The translations under genes and the position numbers were made by a program. Below the pieces are notes generated by a model. The model made no database searches and was not told where the DNA came from. It worked only from the letters and a program-made list of their open reading frames with translations. A stretch of DNA of 61,799 nt, from the NCBI GenBank assembly GCA_027604505.1, contig JADIIX010000038.1, positions 112,619 through 174,417 of the forward strand, given 5' to 3'. Positions 1-10,251 of this stretch are shown piece after piece. Source of the DNA: Gonapodya sp. JEL0774 (lineage: Eukaryota > Monoblepharomycota > Monoblepharidomycetes > Monoblepharidales > Gonapodyaceae). Position 1 is the first letter of the stretch; the number at the start of each line of letters is the position of its first letter.

Positions 1-10
1 ATCTCATCTA

Positions 11-28
11 CCCCCCCCCCCCCCCCCC
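11..28. repeat. Poly-C run
   Basis: An uninterrupted run of 18 C lies inside a C-rich stretch just before the first recognisable exon. It probably sits in an intron of the UBE2S-type gene. A similar 15-base C run lies near the other end of the window. Confidence 0.9.
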
Positions 29-54
29 TTCCCCTGTTCCCCATCCCCGCCCAG

Positions 55-1166
55 CCGGTGCCTACCTCGTCCGCCTCCTCCTGTCCCCCGACCACCCCAT
101 ATCCCCGCCCAAGGGCTTCTTCCTCACAAAGATCTTCCACCCAAATGTCGGCCCAGGGGGGGAGATCTGTGTCGACACGTTGAAGAGGGAGTGGAAGAAG
201 GGGACCAGTGTGGGGGAGGTGCTAGTGGTGGGTTTGAGCGGGGTGGGGGCCGGCCTCGGCCGAGCGTTAACGAGATCTATCCCAACCGAAACGAGGGATT
301 CCGCCGGAGGCGATTAAACTCTGTCACTTCTTGGCCGGATGTGAATGGAGGGAAGTGGATGCCGGCCTCGCGTGAGCGTCAGCGAGATAATGCGGAGAGA
401 GACTTGAGCGGTCCATTTGGACCCGCGAGATGATGCGGGCCTGCCCCGCCAAAAGAGACTTGAGCCGTTTATATGGACCAGCGAGATGATGCGGGCTTGC
501 CCGCCAAAAGAGACTTCAGCGGGCCACGTGGACCAGCGAGATGGAGCGGGCTTGCCTCCCCCTGTCCACCCCGCTGGTGCGTCTCACTCCCTTTCCCCTC
601 TCCCTTTCCCCCCCACCGCACCCCAGACTATCAAGTGCCTCCTCATCGCACCCAACCCCGACTCTGCGCTCAACCAAGAAGCGGGCAAGTTGCTCCTCGA
701 GGAGTACGACAGGTTCGCGCAGCGCGCCAGGGTGTTTGCAGAGGTGTATGGGGGGAAGAGGATGGGGGTTGCACACGAGAAGGGACAGGCACAGGAGAAG
801 GCGCAGGGGAGGAGCAAGAGGGATGGCGAGAGAGGCGACCGAGGCGATCGAGGGGAACGAGGCGAACGAGTCCCGCTGCTGGACGGGGTGGCGGGGCAAG
901 TGCCCGTGGCCGTGGGTCACGACGGCGCACAGGGGGGGAAGGCAGGGTTCGGGTACGGCGGGGACGGGTCGGCGGTGGGGGACGAGAACCATGATGGCGG
1001 AAAGGTTGGGGCAGGAAGCGTAGGTGGGATGAAGAAAACCGCGGCGGGTGCGGGTGGGATGGTGGGGGCGGGAACAGGGACAGCCGTGACGAAGAAGAAG
1101 ACCCTCGCCGGAGCCGGAGCCGGAGGGGTGAGGAAGGAGGCCAGGGTGGGGCTGAGGAGGTTTTGA
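55..1166 (+). CDS. UBE2S: Ubiquitin-conjugating enzyme E2 S-like (5' partial)
   Basis: E2 enzyme that, in animals, extends K11-linked ubiquitin chains on substrates of the anaphase-promoting complex (APC/C). Two exons are visible: 55-227, following an AG acceptor at 53-54, and 627-1166. They are joined over a 399-base intron with donor GTGGGT and acceptor CCCCAG. The first exon encodes the E2 core with [17 protein letters not shown] and the catalytic Cys in [13 protein letters not shown]. The second continues [20 protein letters not shown], as in UBE2S. The long C-terminal tail is Gly/Ala/Lys-rich and ends GLRRF, close to the LRRL-type end with which animal UBE2S docks on APC/C. The N-terminal exon(s) lie outside the window. 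The family call is firm; the tail function is inferred. Confidence 0.85.
397..545. repeat. Tandem repeat, about 56-base unit, inside the UBE2S intron
   Basis: About two and a half imperfect copies of a roughly 56-base unit start with AGAGACTTGAGC and contain GGACCAGCGAGATGATGCGG. A more diverged relative (around 361-396) precedes them. The block fills much of the 228-626 intron and inflates it beyond the usual intron size here. Confidence 0.8.
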
Positions 1167-1772
1167 GGACCGGGACCGGGACCGGGCGGGAGGGGGGGCG
1201 GAAGTGTGGGAATGAACACTTTTGATCGGTGGTAGAATAGTAATTGATTAGCGATTAGATATGCTTTTTAGTACCCGATTTGGAATGCCGAAATATTTTT
1301 TTGTTTTTTGTTTGTGTGAGCTCGGGAGTGTGTTTGCGTGACTATAGTTTTTGGCTTCTTTCGTAGGCCCGTGATCGCGTTGCGGGTTTGAAACACTGCA
1401 ACATCTCCACGAGGACGGCGGGTGCGGTGTCGGTCCACTCCCTGGCTGTGACCTTGTGGAGGGCGGAGGCGGGTGAGGACCCTCGTACTGGTGCCAGGTC
1501 CCGACCAGTTCCTCTCGTCGACGGGACACTGGTGGGAAGCGTAGTTGGTGCATTGTAAACGGTGAAGGGCCCATGGGGGTGGGAGGGATCGGGAGGTCTG
1601 GCGTCGTGCGGTGGCTGAATACAAATTTTAAGCTCCCCATCAGTTCGCTCACTCACAAGGGCGAGCAATAAAGAAACCACGGAAAATTACTGATTCACTG
1701 GCTGTACACTTCTAAAATATCGTCCTTGGTTTGGGATCGGAGTCCACCTCCACGACATGACTCCCACCCTCT
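1167..1772. other. Spacer between convergent genes; one weak ORF
   Basis: This separates the 3' ends of the UBE2S gene and the monooxygenase gene. A minus-strand open frame at 1342-1680 (112 codons) has no motif I recognise. I found no RNA gene or repeat. It is probably 3' untranslated sequence plus spacer. Confidence 0.5.
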
Positions 1773-4592
1773 TCACACGAGGACCAGTGCCCCACCTACG
1801 CTCACCAACACCCCCACGACCCACGCCGCCACTCCCCACCCCCCGACTACCCTCCCCGCGTGATTCCCTCTTGGCCCCGCCGTACCAGTCGCTGCCGGCT
1901 GACTGGTGGCCGCCGACCCGAGCGTAGTGCTTGCCGTTCCCGTTCCCATTGCCGTTGCCGTCGCCGTTGAATTCTCCGGCGGAACGTACACCGTGCCGCT
2001 GCTCTTTTCTCCCACGTCCACAGACCACACCGTGGTGGTGTTCCCCTGGGTGCGGCAGGTGGCGCCCGGGGCGTTGGCCAGTGGGGGCAGGGGGACGTAA
2101 GGGGAGAACGCGTTGAAGCCCGCATTGTCGGTGCCGTTGTAGGGGCAATAGGCCATGAGGGTGTTGTTGTTGCCTGAGGGGTTGGATGAGGGAAAGCGTT
2201 GAGTCCACTCGGGCTGGGATCACGGAGGGTTGGTGTCACACGTACCGATAGGTTCCTGGATGCAGAAACCCATGGGCATCAATGGCCAGTAAGAGATAAA
2301 GCTAGATCACGTGAGGAATGGAGACATCGTATTCGTTGAGATCGCCGATCGGCGGGATCGCCCTTTGAAATGGGAAGGCCCTGTTGGGTCGTTCCACGAC
2401 TCACAACAAACACATTTCATCGCTTGTCGCCAGGCCGCCCTTGGTCGGTGTTGTTCTTTTGCTGGAGTCATACGTGCATGTTGTTTCGATGTAATCCCCT
2501 AAGCTCAGGATGGAAGATCAGAGGGTCGGATCCCGTCCACGCTCCTAACGAGCACTCTCCATTCTTCTCCTGTGCTACCTTCAAAAGATCCAACTCACCA
2601 GGAAAGAGAGTATAGTTATCCACAAACTGCAAACTCTGGACATTATTGTCCCAGTAGCGGACTCTACCGAGCTCCGCAATCTCCACACCGTCTCTCACAA
2701 CCTTGGAGTACGCTTCCTTTCCCGAAAGGTGCCTGTTGGTGTTGATTTTTGCTCATTTTAACGACAGAATCATGCTATGTCCGTTATTATACCCACATGT
2801 GCTGATGTGAAACGTTCAAAATAATAGTAGTTTCAAGTTTGTTGTGGTGGAGGGGGAGAAAGCACCAGCTTTTCTGAGCACCCGAATGCACATCAGAAGC
2901 TTATGAGTCGGATTCACTCACGAATGCGCTCGCGAAGACATTTATAGGCTCCTTCCATTGGGAAGTACACGATCCCGGGCACACGCTGGGGACAGAGTAC
3001 GAAGAAAGTCCTGGAGGAATCAGGATACCACTGCAACCAAAAACAGTAAAATGAGAAAACTGGAAACTATTCAAAATGGTGTCACAGGGGTGTCTGAAAA
3101 GACTCACGGTGTATCGGTTCCCATCATCAATACACCCACATTGTGTGTCCTTGTCTGCTGTGTATATGTGTATCGCATCCCCGACATATCAGAGATATTC
3201 AAGCGACGAGTGTTATCATAATGTATTTCGAGCATGACGCTTCTTGGGGAGAGTGTTCTGTCGCTTCCAAAAGGCTTGCCGACGTCACTTGGGTAAACAA
3301 GGGGTCCCTGTCCAAGTGCCCAGCCTGAGCAGAGAGGAAAGGAAAGGGGAAGGAAACCTACAAAACCCTGTCGAACCCTATCGACCCCCCAAAAAACACT
3401 CACCACTCCAAACACTTTGACAAATTTGGAAGTTCTTCGACCGGTCTTCTGGTCTCGCAGAGATATGTGCGCACTGCATCTCGTTGCGGGTGCCGTACAT
3501 AGCGCGTGCTTGTTGCTCCTCACTGTCGGTACATGCATACACAATCAAATGATGCGCGAGAGGTGATACAATTGGTTCCTCCATGATAATCTGGTAGTTG
3601 CCGTCTGAGGGAGTTTCGGTGGTTACTCTATTTATGGTGACCTTTTTGTGTTGCGTTTGTGAAGCAAACTCACCAATGGGTAATGTGTGAAGGGAATAGC
3701 AATATATGGTATCCTCCATTGGAACAATGAAAGGTGTGGACGAAATATTGACATCGAAATGTTGGGCGTCTGGTGGCGCAACAAAGTTGAAAATGTTTTT
3801 CTCAGGATGGAGAAGCCTAACGTTGCGTCCAGCCCTGCTGTTTGGCCCATGATATGAAAGCGTTTGCGAGCTACCATAAGCGGTGATAACCCATTGATTC
3901 GTTAGTAATCGAACAGTCAGATCTTCGTCGAGGCACTGGGCGTCGAGCGGTCGTGAGAAAGCGAAGGCTGTTACATTGCTGGTTTGGATGGCTGCAAGGA
4001 GCTTCAAGTTTTGCGCTAGATCCGCCACGGGCTCCGCAAAGTCGTACGCTGAGAAGAGAGGAAAGACATCATTGAAAAAGATTGAGTTGTTCTAGAATAT
4101 TAGACAAGAACCCAACCATGCATATCGGTCAAGTACAAATCGTCCGCTGCATCTTTTCGAAGGAGCGCAATATCAGCTCCTGCGAAGCGACGAAGAAGAA
4201 GTTGAAAAGGTGGTAGAGTGGAAGAGGTAAAAAAGGGGAACCCAAAAGTAAATAAATGAAAATGTGTTCATCGATAAAGGGAGTCTCATACCTATCATCG
4301 ATCCAGTTTCGGATAAACCAACACCTAGCCATGCGGGACTCTGACGGTTCGCGATCGCAAACGTTGCCACCGAGTTAGCTCGATCTATCGTCCAGAAGAA
4401 GTGCGCCGTTCGGGAGAGAGAGATGTTCCCAAACCACTTGGCCCCCGGGCCCGCAGATAAAATTGAAGCCGGAACCCAAGAAAGGTCAGGGTTGGGATTT
4501 GTGTCGTAGCCGGTGTTGACATCCGACTGGGAGGACACCAATGTTGTCCAGAAAACACAGAGACAGATCACTACAACGCGCAGTGTCAGCAT
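1773..4592 (-). CDS. DOMON + copper type II monooxygenase, dopamine beta-hydroxylase/MOXD1-like
   Basis: Predicted secreted or membrane-anchored ascorbate-dependent copper monooxygenase of 674 residues. Exons (minus): 4592-4292, 4179-4117, 4048-3404, 3324-3108, 3030-2922, 2801-2797, 2732-2599, 2498-2405, 2301-2246, 2173-1773; total 2025 bases, in frame. Residues 1-21 form a signal peptide, followed by a DOMON domain (HFFWTIDRANSVATFAIANR). The monooxygenase core has the CuA pair in LAHHLIVYAC and the third CuA His in LEIHYDN. The CuB pair is FHMHLSG, and the Met ligand region is SDEMCLF. A Ser/Thr-rich stretch and a hydrophobic C-terminus (GPI signal or membrane anchor) follow. The substrate is unknown. 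The CuB motif exists only if a 5-base microexon is included. Family sure, substrate not. Confidence 0.88.
2797..2801 (-). other. Five-base microexon restoring the copper-B His-x-His
   Basis: On the minus strand the five bases CACAT are flanked by a CAG acceptor and a GTGGGT donor. Inserted between the exon ending GCATTC (2922) and the one starting GCACC (2732), they give TTC CAC ATG CAC CTT, reading FHMHL, the expected CuB ligand pair. Without them the frame is lost and the ligand motif is absent. Confidence 0.75.
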
Positions 4593-6059
4593 CGAAAACT
4601 GCTACGTTGCTTAGTATTCCCACGATGCGAGGTGCGGTGCGGGCCAGAATACCCGCTATCAGTCTGTGAGATCGGATATATGTTCATTGGTACCTGGCTA
4701 TCATGATATATGCCAAGATCGAGCAAATATATGAATATATGGGGGATAAGCGACTGAATGGATATTTTTTTCTTCCGTGTGGACAATGTTGCAAGGAGTA
4801 ATATTTCTTGCCGTCTTCGTTTCGTTCTGGATGTGGATAACATATGTATGGCTTCTTGGTTATCAACGAAAGATAGCACGTCCCTACTGGTTTTTGGTGG
4901 GAGACGTTCATAATCACGAGGACGGTCATCAATTATTTCAGGGCCACCCACGAGTTTTTGGTCCGCGTTCGCGACACAGATTTTCATTTTATCTCGTAAT
5001 TTCTTGTTATCAAGTGCAAACGGCAATGCAAGCGCTCTCTGCATGCCATCAGCAAACGTTGCCCTGTGCCCTCAAGAGATATCGGACTATATGACTAAAA
5101 TATGAGTTTTTCTTTGACATTCTTGCGTGTACGATCAAACCAAACAAGGGGAAGGGATCAAAGTATATTCAACTGGATCTCGTTTTGGCCTTGACCTCGT
5201 CGGTGAGCCACGAGATCATAGAATTGCTCCTGCCTCCTCATTCTGCTGATTTACAAGCTCAATTGTGAGTTCGTTGGGGAATGAATGCTGCTCCCCACCC
5301 ACGGCGGAAGTCCGCCGCACCCTGATTCGTCTCATGCACAATTCACCGTGGTGTCCACCCGTCCGCGCACCACTCGTGCTTTCTATCACCTGAGCCTGCC
5401 CATTTGAAATCTCAACCGCCATGATTTTCCCCCATAAGGAATTTACGTTGCTTGACCCTCCTCCTGATCCCATTGTCCCCACCCACCTTGTCGTCATATG
5501 CTCCTTTCCAATATCATGCCAATGCTCCTTCTTCCTCACCGCCTGACTACTTGCACACCATTTCATATCACCATCAATGGAGTGCACACAGGCGATAGAG
5601 CATCAAGAGAGGGAGGCGGTACCTTGATGAGTGAATGGAAGAGAGAGAGGAGAGGATGAGGGTGAGAGGCTGGGGGCAAAGTGGGGCGAAGCAGGTTCAT
5701 TTCCGAGTTCCTCTTGCATCTTTTGTCGTGGAAGTAACGCTGAGACCGTGGATGAGCACTCGGGATCGGATACCTCACAGCACTGTTCATGGCAAACCAC
5801 GATGTCCAGCATCGAATCGTACCAACCACAAGCTAGAAGAAGACAAACTCACTAAGCGTGAAACGCCCACAATCATCCCCTGCGAGCTCCTGTACACCTG
5901 GTATGTTTCTCAAAACCGAAGTTCAGATCATCCGGGGAAACTGTGGTCGAGGACACCACTAACTCTGCGAGTACGGATCGCTGCAAAACTCCACGGACTG
6001 GGGCAATCCCGTCCATCCTATTCCATCGAATCCGATCTTGTTCGAGCTTGACCCCAATA
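4593..6059. other. Divergent intergenic region, no gene I can support
   Basis: This lies between the monooxygenase start (minus) and the GDP-fucose transporter start (plus), so it should hold both promoters. The longest open frame is on the minus strand at 5216-5587 (123 codons). Open frames at 5563-5829 could be spliced to it, but I could not build a model with recognisable motifs. A small minus-strand gene around 5160-5830 is possible. Confidence 0.45.
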
Positions 6060-8281
6060 ATGTCCGCGATGGCGAAGTCAGACTCAAAAGAACACCTTCC
6101 TCCGCCGGTCGCATCACGAACAACGGAACCGTCACACTCGACGGCAACCATAAGTGCGGCGTTTCGGTGATTTGGTATGCCTTCTGCTTTTTGAATGTCC
6201 TTGTTTTGCTGGTCTCCCCATCAGCCGCTGTCATTGCCTCGTATTGGGCATGTTCCCTCTCTGTTGTCTTTCTCAACAAATACATCCTCTCCGACTCAAC
6301 ATACACGTTCCCCTATCCCCTATTTGTCACCTGGTTCCAACTTGTAGTGGCGTTGGCGGTTTTGGTGGCGTGGGGATGGGCAGGACAGAGGTACGTGCAA
6401 ATGAGCAATCTGTAGTGTCCCCAAACGGGGAAACACACAATTGGCCTGTTGGTGCGAAGAAGATGCAGCACAGAGCTAAATCACACGATCTTGGCAGCAA
6501 GCATGTGGTAACCAGAATCCCGCTGGTTTTCGCGAGCCTTCTCAGACAATGAGAGCGCAGTCGTTGAATCGGGCGGACGGATCTTTTTGTGTCTGTGGCG
6601 ACCAATCTTCGTCAGCCCTTGTTGCGTTGAACGCTTGGAGAAACAGAAACTCACGCGCGAGAAGTGGATCGTGGAGGGAGGAGGAGTAATTGAGCCCCCG
6701 CATCGCGTATCACCACGTATCCTTCGTGACTCACACCTACATGATCTGTTTCTTTCTCGCTACCACCGCTGATCACCCTTCACCTCTCTCGCGTCCCCCG
6801 TTCGGTGCTTAACCTGGTCTCACACTCACAGGATCCCGTCGATGTCCGTTATCCCCCCTTACGAGTTCCGCCTTGATATTGCAAAGAAAGTCGCGTCGCT
6901 GACGTTTGTCTATGTCATGATGCTGGCGTTCAATAATTTGTGTTTGCAGGTGGGTTGGTCGGTGGGGCACTGGATTGAGAGGAGAGGGGGGAACCGGGCG
7001 AAGGGGGCTGAGAACGCCTGACAGCACTCATGGATGAAGGGCAACTAGAGAAGAGGGACCGGACAGAGACCAAGGGTAGGACGTGAAACAACCAGGCGAT
7101 GTCAACTAGTGTGCGCCATTGATGGAGTACGTACCCAATTGTGAGGAGTATTTGATGGACGGCTTAACTAGGAGTGTGTACCACGAACTGTACGTGGTGA
7201 AGGCAAGGTGGAGGAAAACGGTCGTGGATGGAAGTGCGCAGCTAGCACGGCCAAGAGCGAATAGTGCGTAGTGTGGTATGTGCCCCCAATCTCACCTCAG
7301 GAAATTCTCTGCGCATTAGTTCGTCGAAGTCACCTTCTACCAAGTCGCTCGCTCCTTGACCATCGTCTTCAACATCGTCTTCACTTACATCATTCTCGGT
7401 ACAACAACGAACCAGGAAACAATTTTCGCCTGCGCCATCGTGACTGCAGGGTTCGGCCTCGGGAGTTACGGTGAAATCAATTTTTCGTGGGCAGGATTGC
7501 TCTTTGGGGTGGGGAGCAGTGTGTTCGTTGCCTTGTATGGGATTTATGTGAAGAAGTCGCTTGCGGTGGTGGAAAACGATCAGTGGTGAGTCAGTCACGC
7601 TGCGATGGTGAAGATTAGCGGGATTACGACACAGTGAGTCATTACTCTTCCTCTCATGCCATTGGCTCACTCGCAAGGCGGCTTCTCCACTACAACACCA
7701 CCATTGCAATCATTATGTTGTTCCCTCTTGTGGTAATGTCTGGAGAGCTCTCTGATATGATGGACGAAGTGACATTTTGGGACGATATGACGTGCGTGAA
7801 AATGGCCAAAGCCGAGTTATCTAATTCGCGCGATATAAGATTGATCGCTTATCACAACCTTCGCGCGCGGCCATCACACATCGGCGACACCAACACATTC
7901 ACCGCGCCGACTCGTCACACCTCCCCATTCAGCTTTTGGTCCGTCATGACGTTGACCGGCCTGACTGGCTTCCTCATCAATATCACCACCTTTCTTCAAA
8001 TCAAGTATACCTCCCCTCTTACAAACACAATTTCGGGTACTGCCAAGGCTTGTGCCCAGACCATAATCGCAGCCGCTGTGTATAGAAATCCAATCTCTTT
8101 ATTGGTGAGTGGCGTGAGGGTCTGGCTGGAGGAAGGAACAGTTCTTGGAAGTTTGTTTGACATGTCCGCCGTGCTCTTCACCGTATTTTCCATGCAGAAC
8201 GGTGTGGGAATCATGCTTTCGCTGGCGGGTTCGGCCTTCTACTCCTATGTACGATATAAGGAAATGATTGCGAGACGATAA
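6060..8281 (+). CDS. SLC35C1: GDP-fucose transporter (SLC35C1-like, drug/metabolite transporter superfamily)
   Basis: Golgi antiporter importing GDP-fucose for fucosylation, 337 residues. Exons: 6060-6153, 6225-6390, 6832-6949, 7320-7585, 7678-7791, 7933-8104, 8198-8281; total 1014 bases, in frame. Family landmarks: SLSVVFLNKYILSD in the first helix, VMMLAFNNLCLQFVEVTFYQ, RSLTIVFNIVFTYIILG, SWAGLLFGVGSSVFVALYGI, and the GDP-fucose-transporter signature QIKYTSPLTNTISGTAKACA. The first intron uses a weaker donor (GTGCGG), chosen because it alone keeps the frame. About ten transmembrane helices are expected. The clear fucose-transporter signature makes other nucleotide-sugar specificities less likely. 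Confidence 0.9.
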
Positions 8282-8392
8282 TTGTGGATAATAGACATAG
8301 TAGAATCCAATAGAGATAATGTGGTATGAGGAATGTTCGGTTTGAGGCGATGACGCAAGCGGCTACTAAACAAAGATCGGAAGTCCCTCAAG

Positions 8393-9919
8393 ATGGACAT
8401 CATGCAGACGCCAACGGCTAGAAGTCTTGCGAGAATTCGCCTCGCGCTCGCATTTTTGCTCCTCAGAGAAAGGCCCGTTGAAATGGAAATTGAAGGTCAG
8501 AAACATTCGTAGAACGTCCGAAGGGCAGCTAATCAAACCAAATCTCTCAGAATACCTCGAGTTTATACTAGATGAAATCTCAATCGATGAGAAATCTCTC
8601 AACGTCGCTGTTGGGAAGCTCAAACAGGCTTTTTGGACTACGGAACAGATAGCGGTGGAACAAACTTCGGTGAGAAAGAGCACCAACGATCTTAGGAAAC
8701 AGGTTGCAGATCTGAGGAGCGAGGTAGTAATGTTGAAGAGGAAGATTGCGGAGATCGAAGGTTGTAGAAACTGTACCGATATAGCTTGGGACAACTGTCA
8801 CTGATATCGATCGACCCTAGATGACGACACACAGCCTGGCGGCCACTCCAATACAATAGAAACCGGTGGTACTGTAAAGCGGCATCCCGCGGGTTTGTTA
8901 TTGTGCATAGTTGTCAGTCGAAGTGGGCGGGAGAAGTTACCTGATGCTCCTTCCCTGCATCCGCAAAGCGTCTCAACATCTCTCCGTCTACCGCAAAGCT
9001 AGAATCCTCCAGCGCATCTGTCGGGATTGTGACCTTGATCCAGATAAACCCAGTGTGGAGCGTTTTGTTGTCACCGAAGTTACGGAATGGTTCGTCAACG
9101 CGTTTGTAGCACACTTGGCCAGTAATACCGAGGCACTGGCCGGCATGGAACCTTTGCCACAAATCGTAGAAGCTTTCGGAAAGTTTGTGGAGAACATGCC
9201 GGGTATGTGCGGGAATACGTTTGGTCGTACTGTAGCTCTGCCGTATCCCCTCACATGGTTCAACAGCCCAGATCACTGGCGATCCTGAAGTTCTTTTGGC
9301 TATTTCTCGTGCTCTACTCCATGTTCTCAGATCGTTCACAACCTATATCACGGAACGTATCACTCAGACGCTCTTCCGCACTTCTCTCGCTCGACCCTTT
9401 CAGTCAGCTCTTTCGATTTGCGACCTCCTGGTTCCGCTCGCAGCTCGCATTTCCAACAAACTACCACCAGTACTGGATTTTTTGTCTCATTTTATAACCA
9501 AAGAGTGCGACAAGATGACCGAAAGAATACAAAATGAACCATCGGAATCGTTTGAGGACGCGGCAATGGCGTACAGTAAGCCCGATCGCCCTCGAGAGAA
9601 GGTTCACAGAGATGTAGCACTCGAGTGTTCCAATAAAGAAGTGTTGCTGTTTTTTGCAAGTCTCTTGGAGGGATTACTTCCCGGAAATCGGAGTCAACGT
9701 GAGGTTGAAACACGTTTTCCCTCCAAACGACATGGTACTAATACAAATTCGTCATCAGTCTTTCTGATTGACGATGTCTTGCAGCGCCTTCAAATATGCG
9801 CCGAGGACTTGCGTGATGGATTGCTGACGAATCGATTGCAACGTGTGCGAGCGGCGATTACGCCAGCCACTATAGTGGTCGACTACTGTTTTGCAAAGTT
9901 GTCTACTTCACCAAAATAA
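8393..9919 (+). CDS. MEI4-like meiotic double-strand-break protein
   Basis: Predicted 416-residue helical protein. Exons: 8393-8495, 8551-8760, 8918-9202, 9267-9919 (1251 bases, all phase-consistent). The N-terminal stretch SLARIRLALAFLLLRERP followed by EEYLEFILDEI resembles the conserved MEI4 start (LALALAIIRSKP, then EYTEHLA). A coiled coil follows (LRKQVADLRSEVVMLKRKIA). The C-terminal half has helical repeats, with DLLVPLAARISNKLPPVLDF and KEVLLFFASLLEGLLP matching the spacing of the MEI4 C-terminal helices. MEI4 acts with REC114 to license SPO11 cutting of meiotic chromosomes. Length is near mammalian MEI4 (about 390). The donor after 8760 (GTTGTA) is weak. The assignment is from recall of diverged motifs; an unrelated coiled-coil protein is possible. 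Confidence 0.5.
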
Positions 9920-10251
9920 AGCATAAAGTGGAGAATAAAAGAGTGTTTTTGGTATCCAGCTTGTCTGATCCGATGCTACATCATTCAGGGCTCCATGTCC
10001 GTCCCAAATATAGTTGCGGGAACGAAACGGGAAAAAGTAAAATACATGGAAATGAGCTTGTAATGATTTACACAGATTTAAGCGAACTCATATGCTTTAA
10101 GCGGGGAGAAGGATACGTTGCAGAGTTTGAAGCTCTCTCGCATGTGTCAATCAGCGTTGTGTGCAAAAGGTAGTGCAATTGTGCCGGCCTAATCGGAGAC
10201 CGAATTGTAACTATGCTACGTTTGCTAGTGATTTTAAGACTCGTTCAGCAA
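9920..10251. other. Spacer between convergent genes
   Basis: Contains the 3' flanks of the MEI4-like gene and the AspRS gene. A plus-strand open frame at 9928-10173 begins without an ATG. Nothing else recognised. Confidence 0.6.

Noticed and set aside
4586-5044. 152-codon minus-strand frame upstream of the monooxygenase
   Set aside because: Overlaps the start of the monooxygenase in another frame, has no domain, and composition looks non-coding.
9928-10173. 81-codon plus-strand open frame after the MEI4-like gene
   Set aside because: It begins at GTG rather than ATG, has no motif, and lies in the 3' spacer between two convergent genes.
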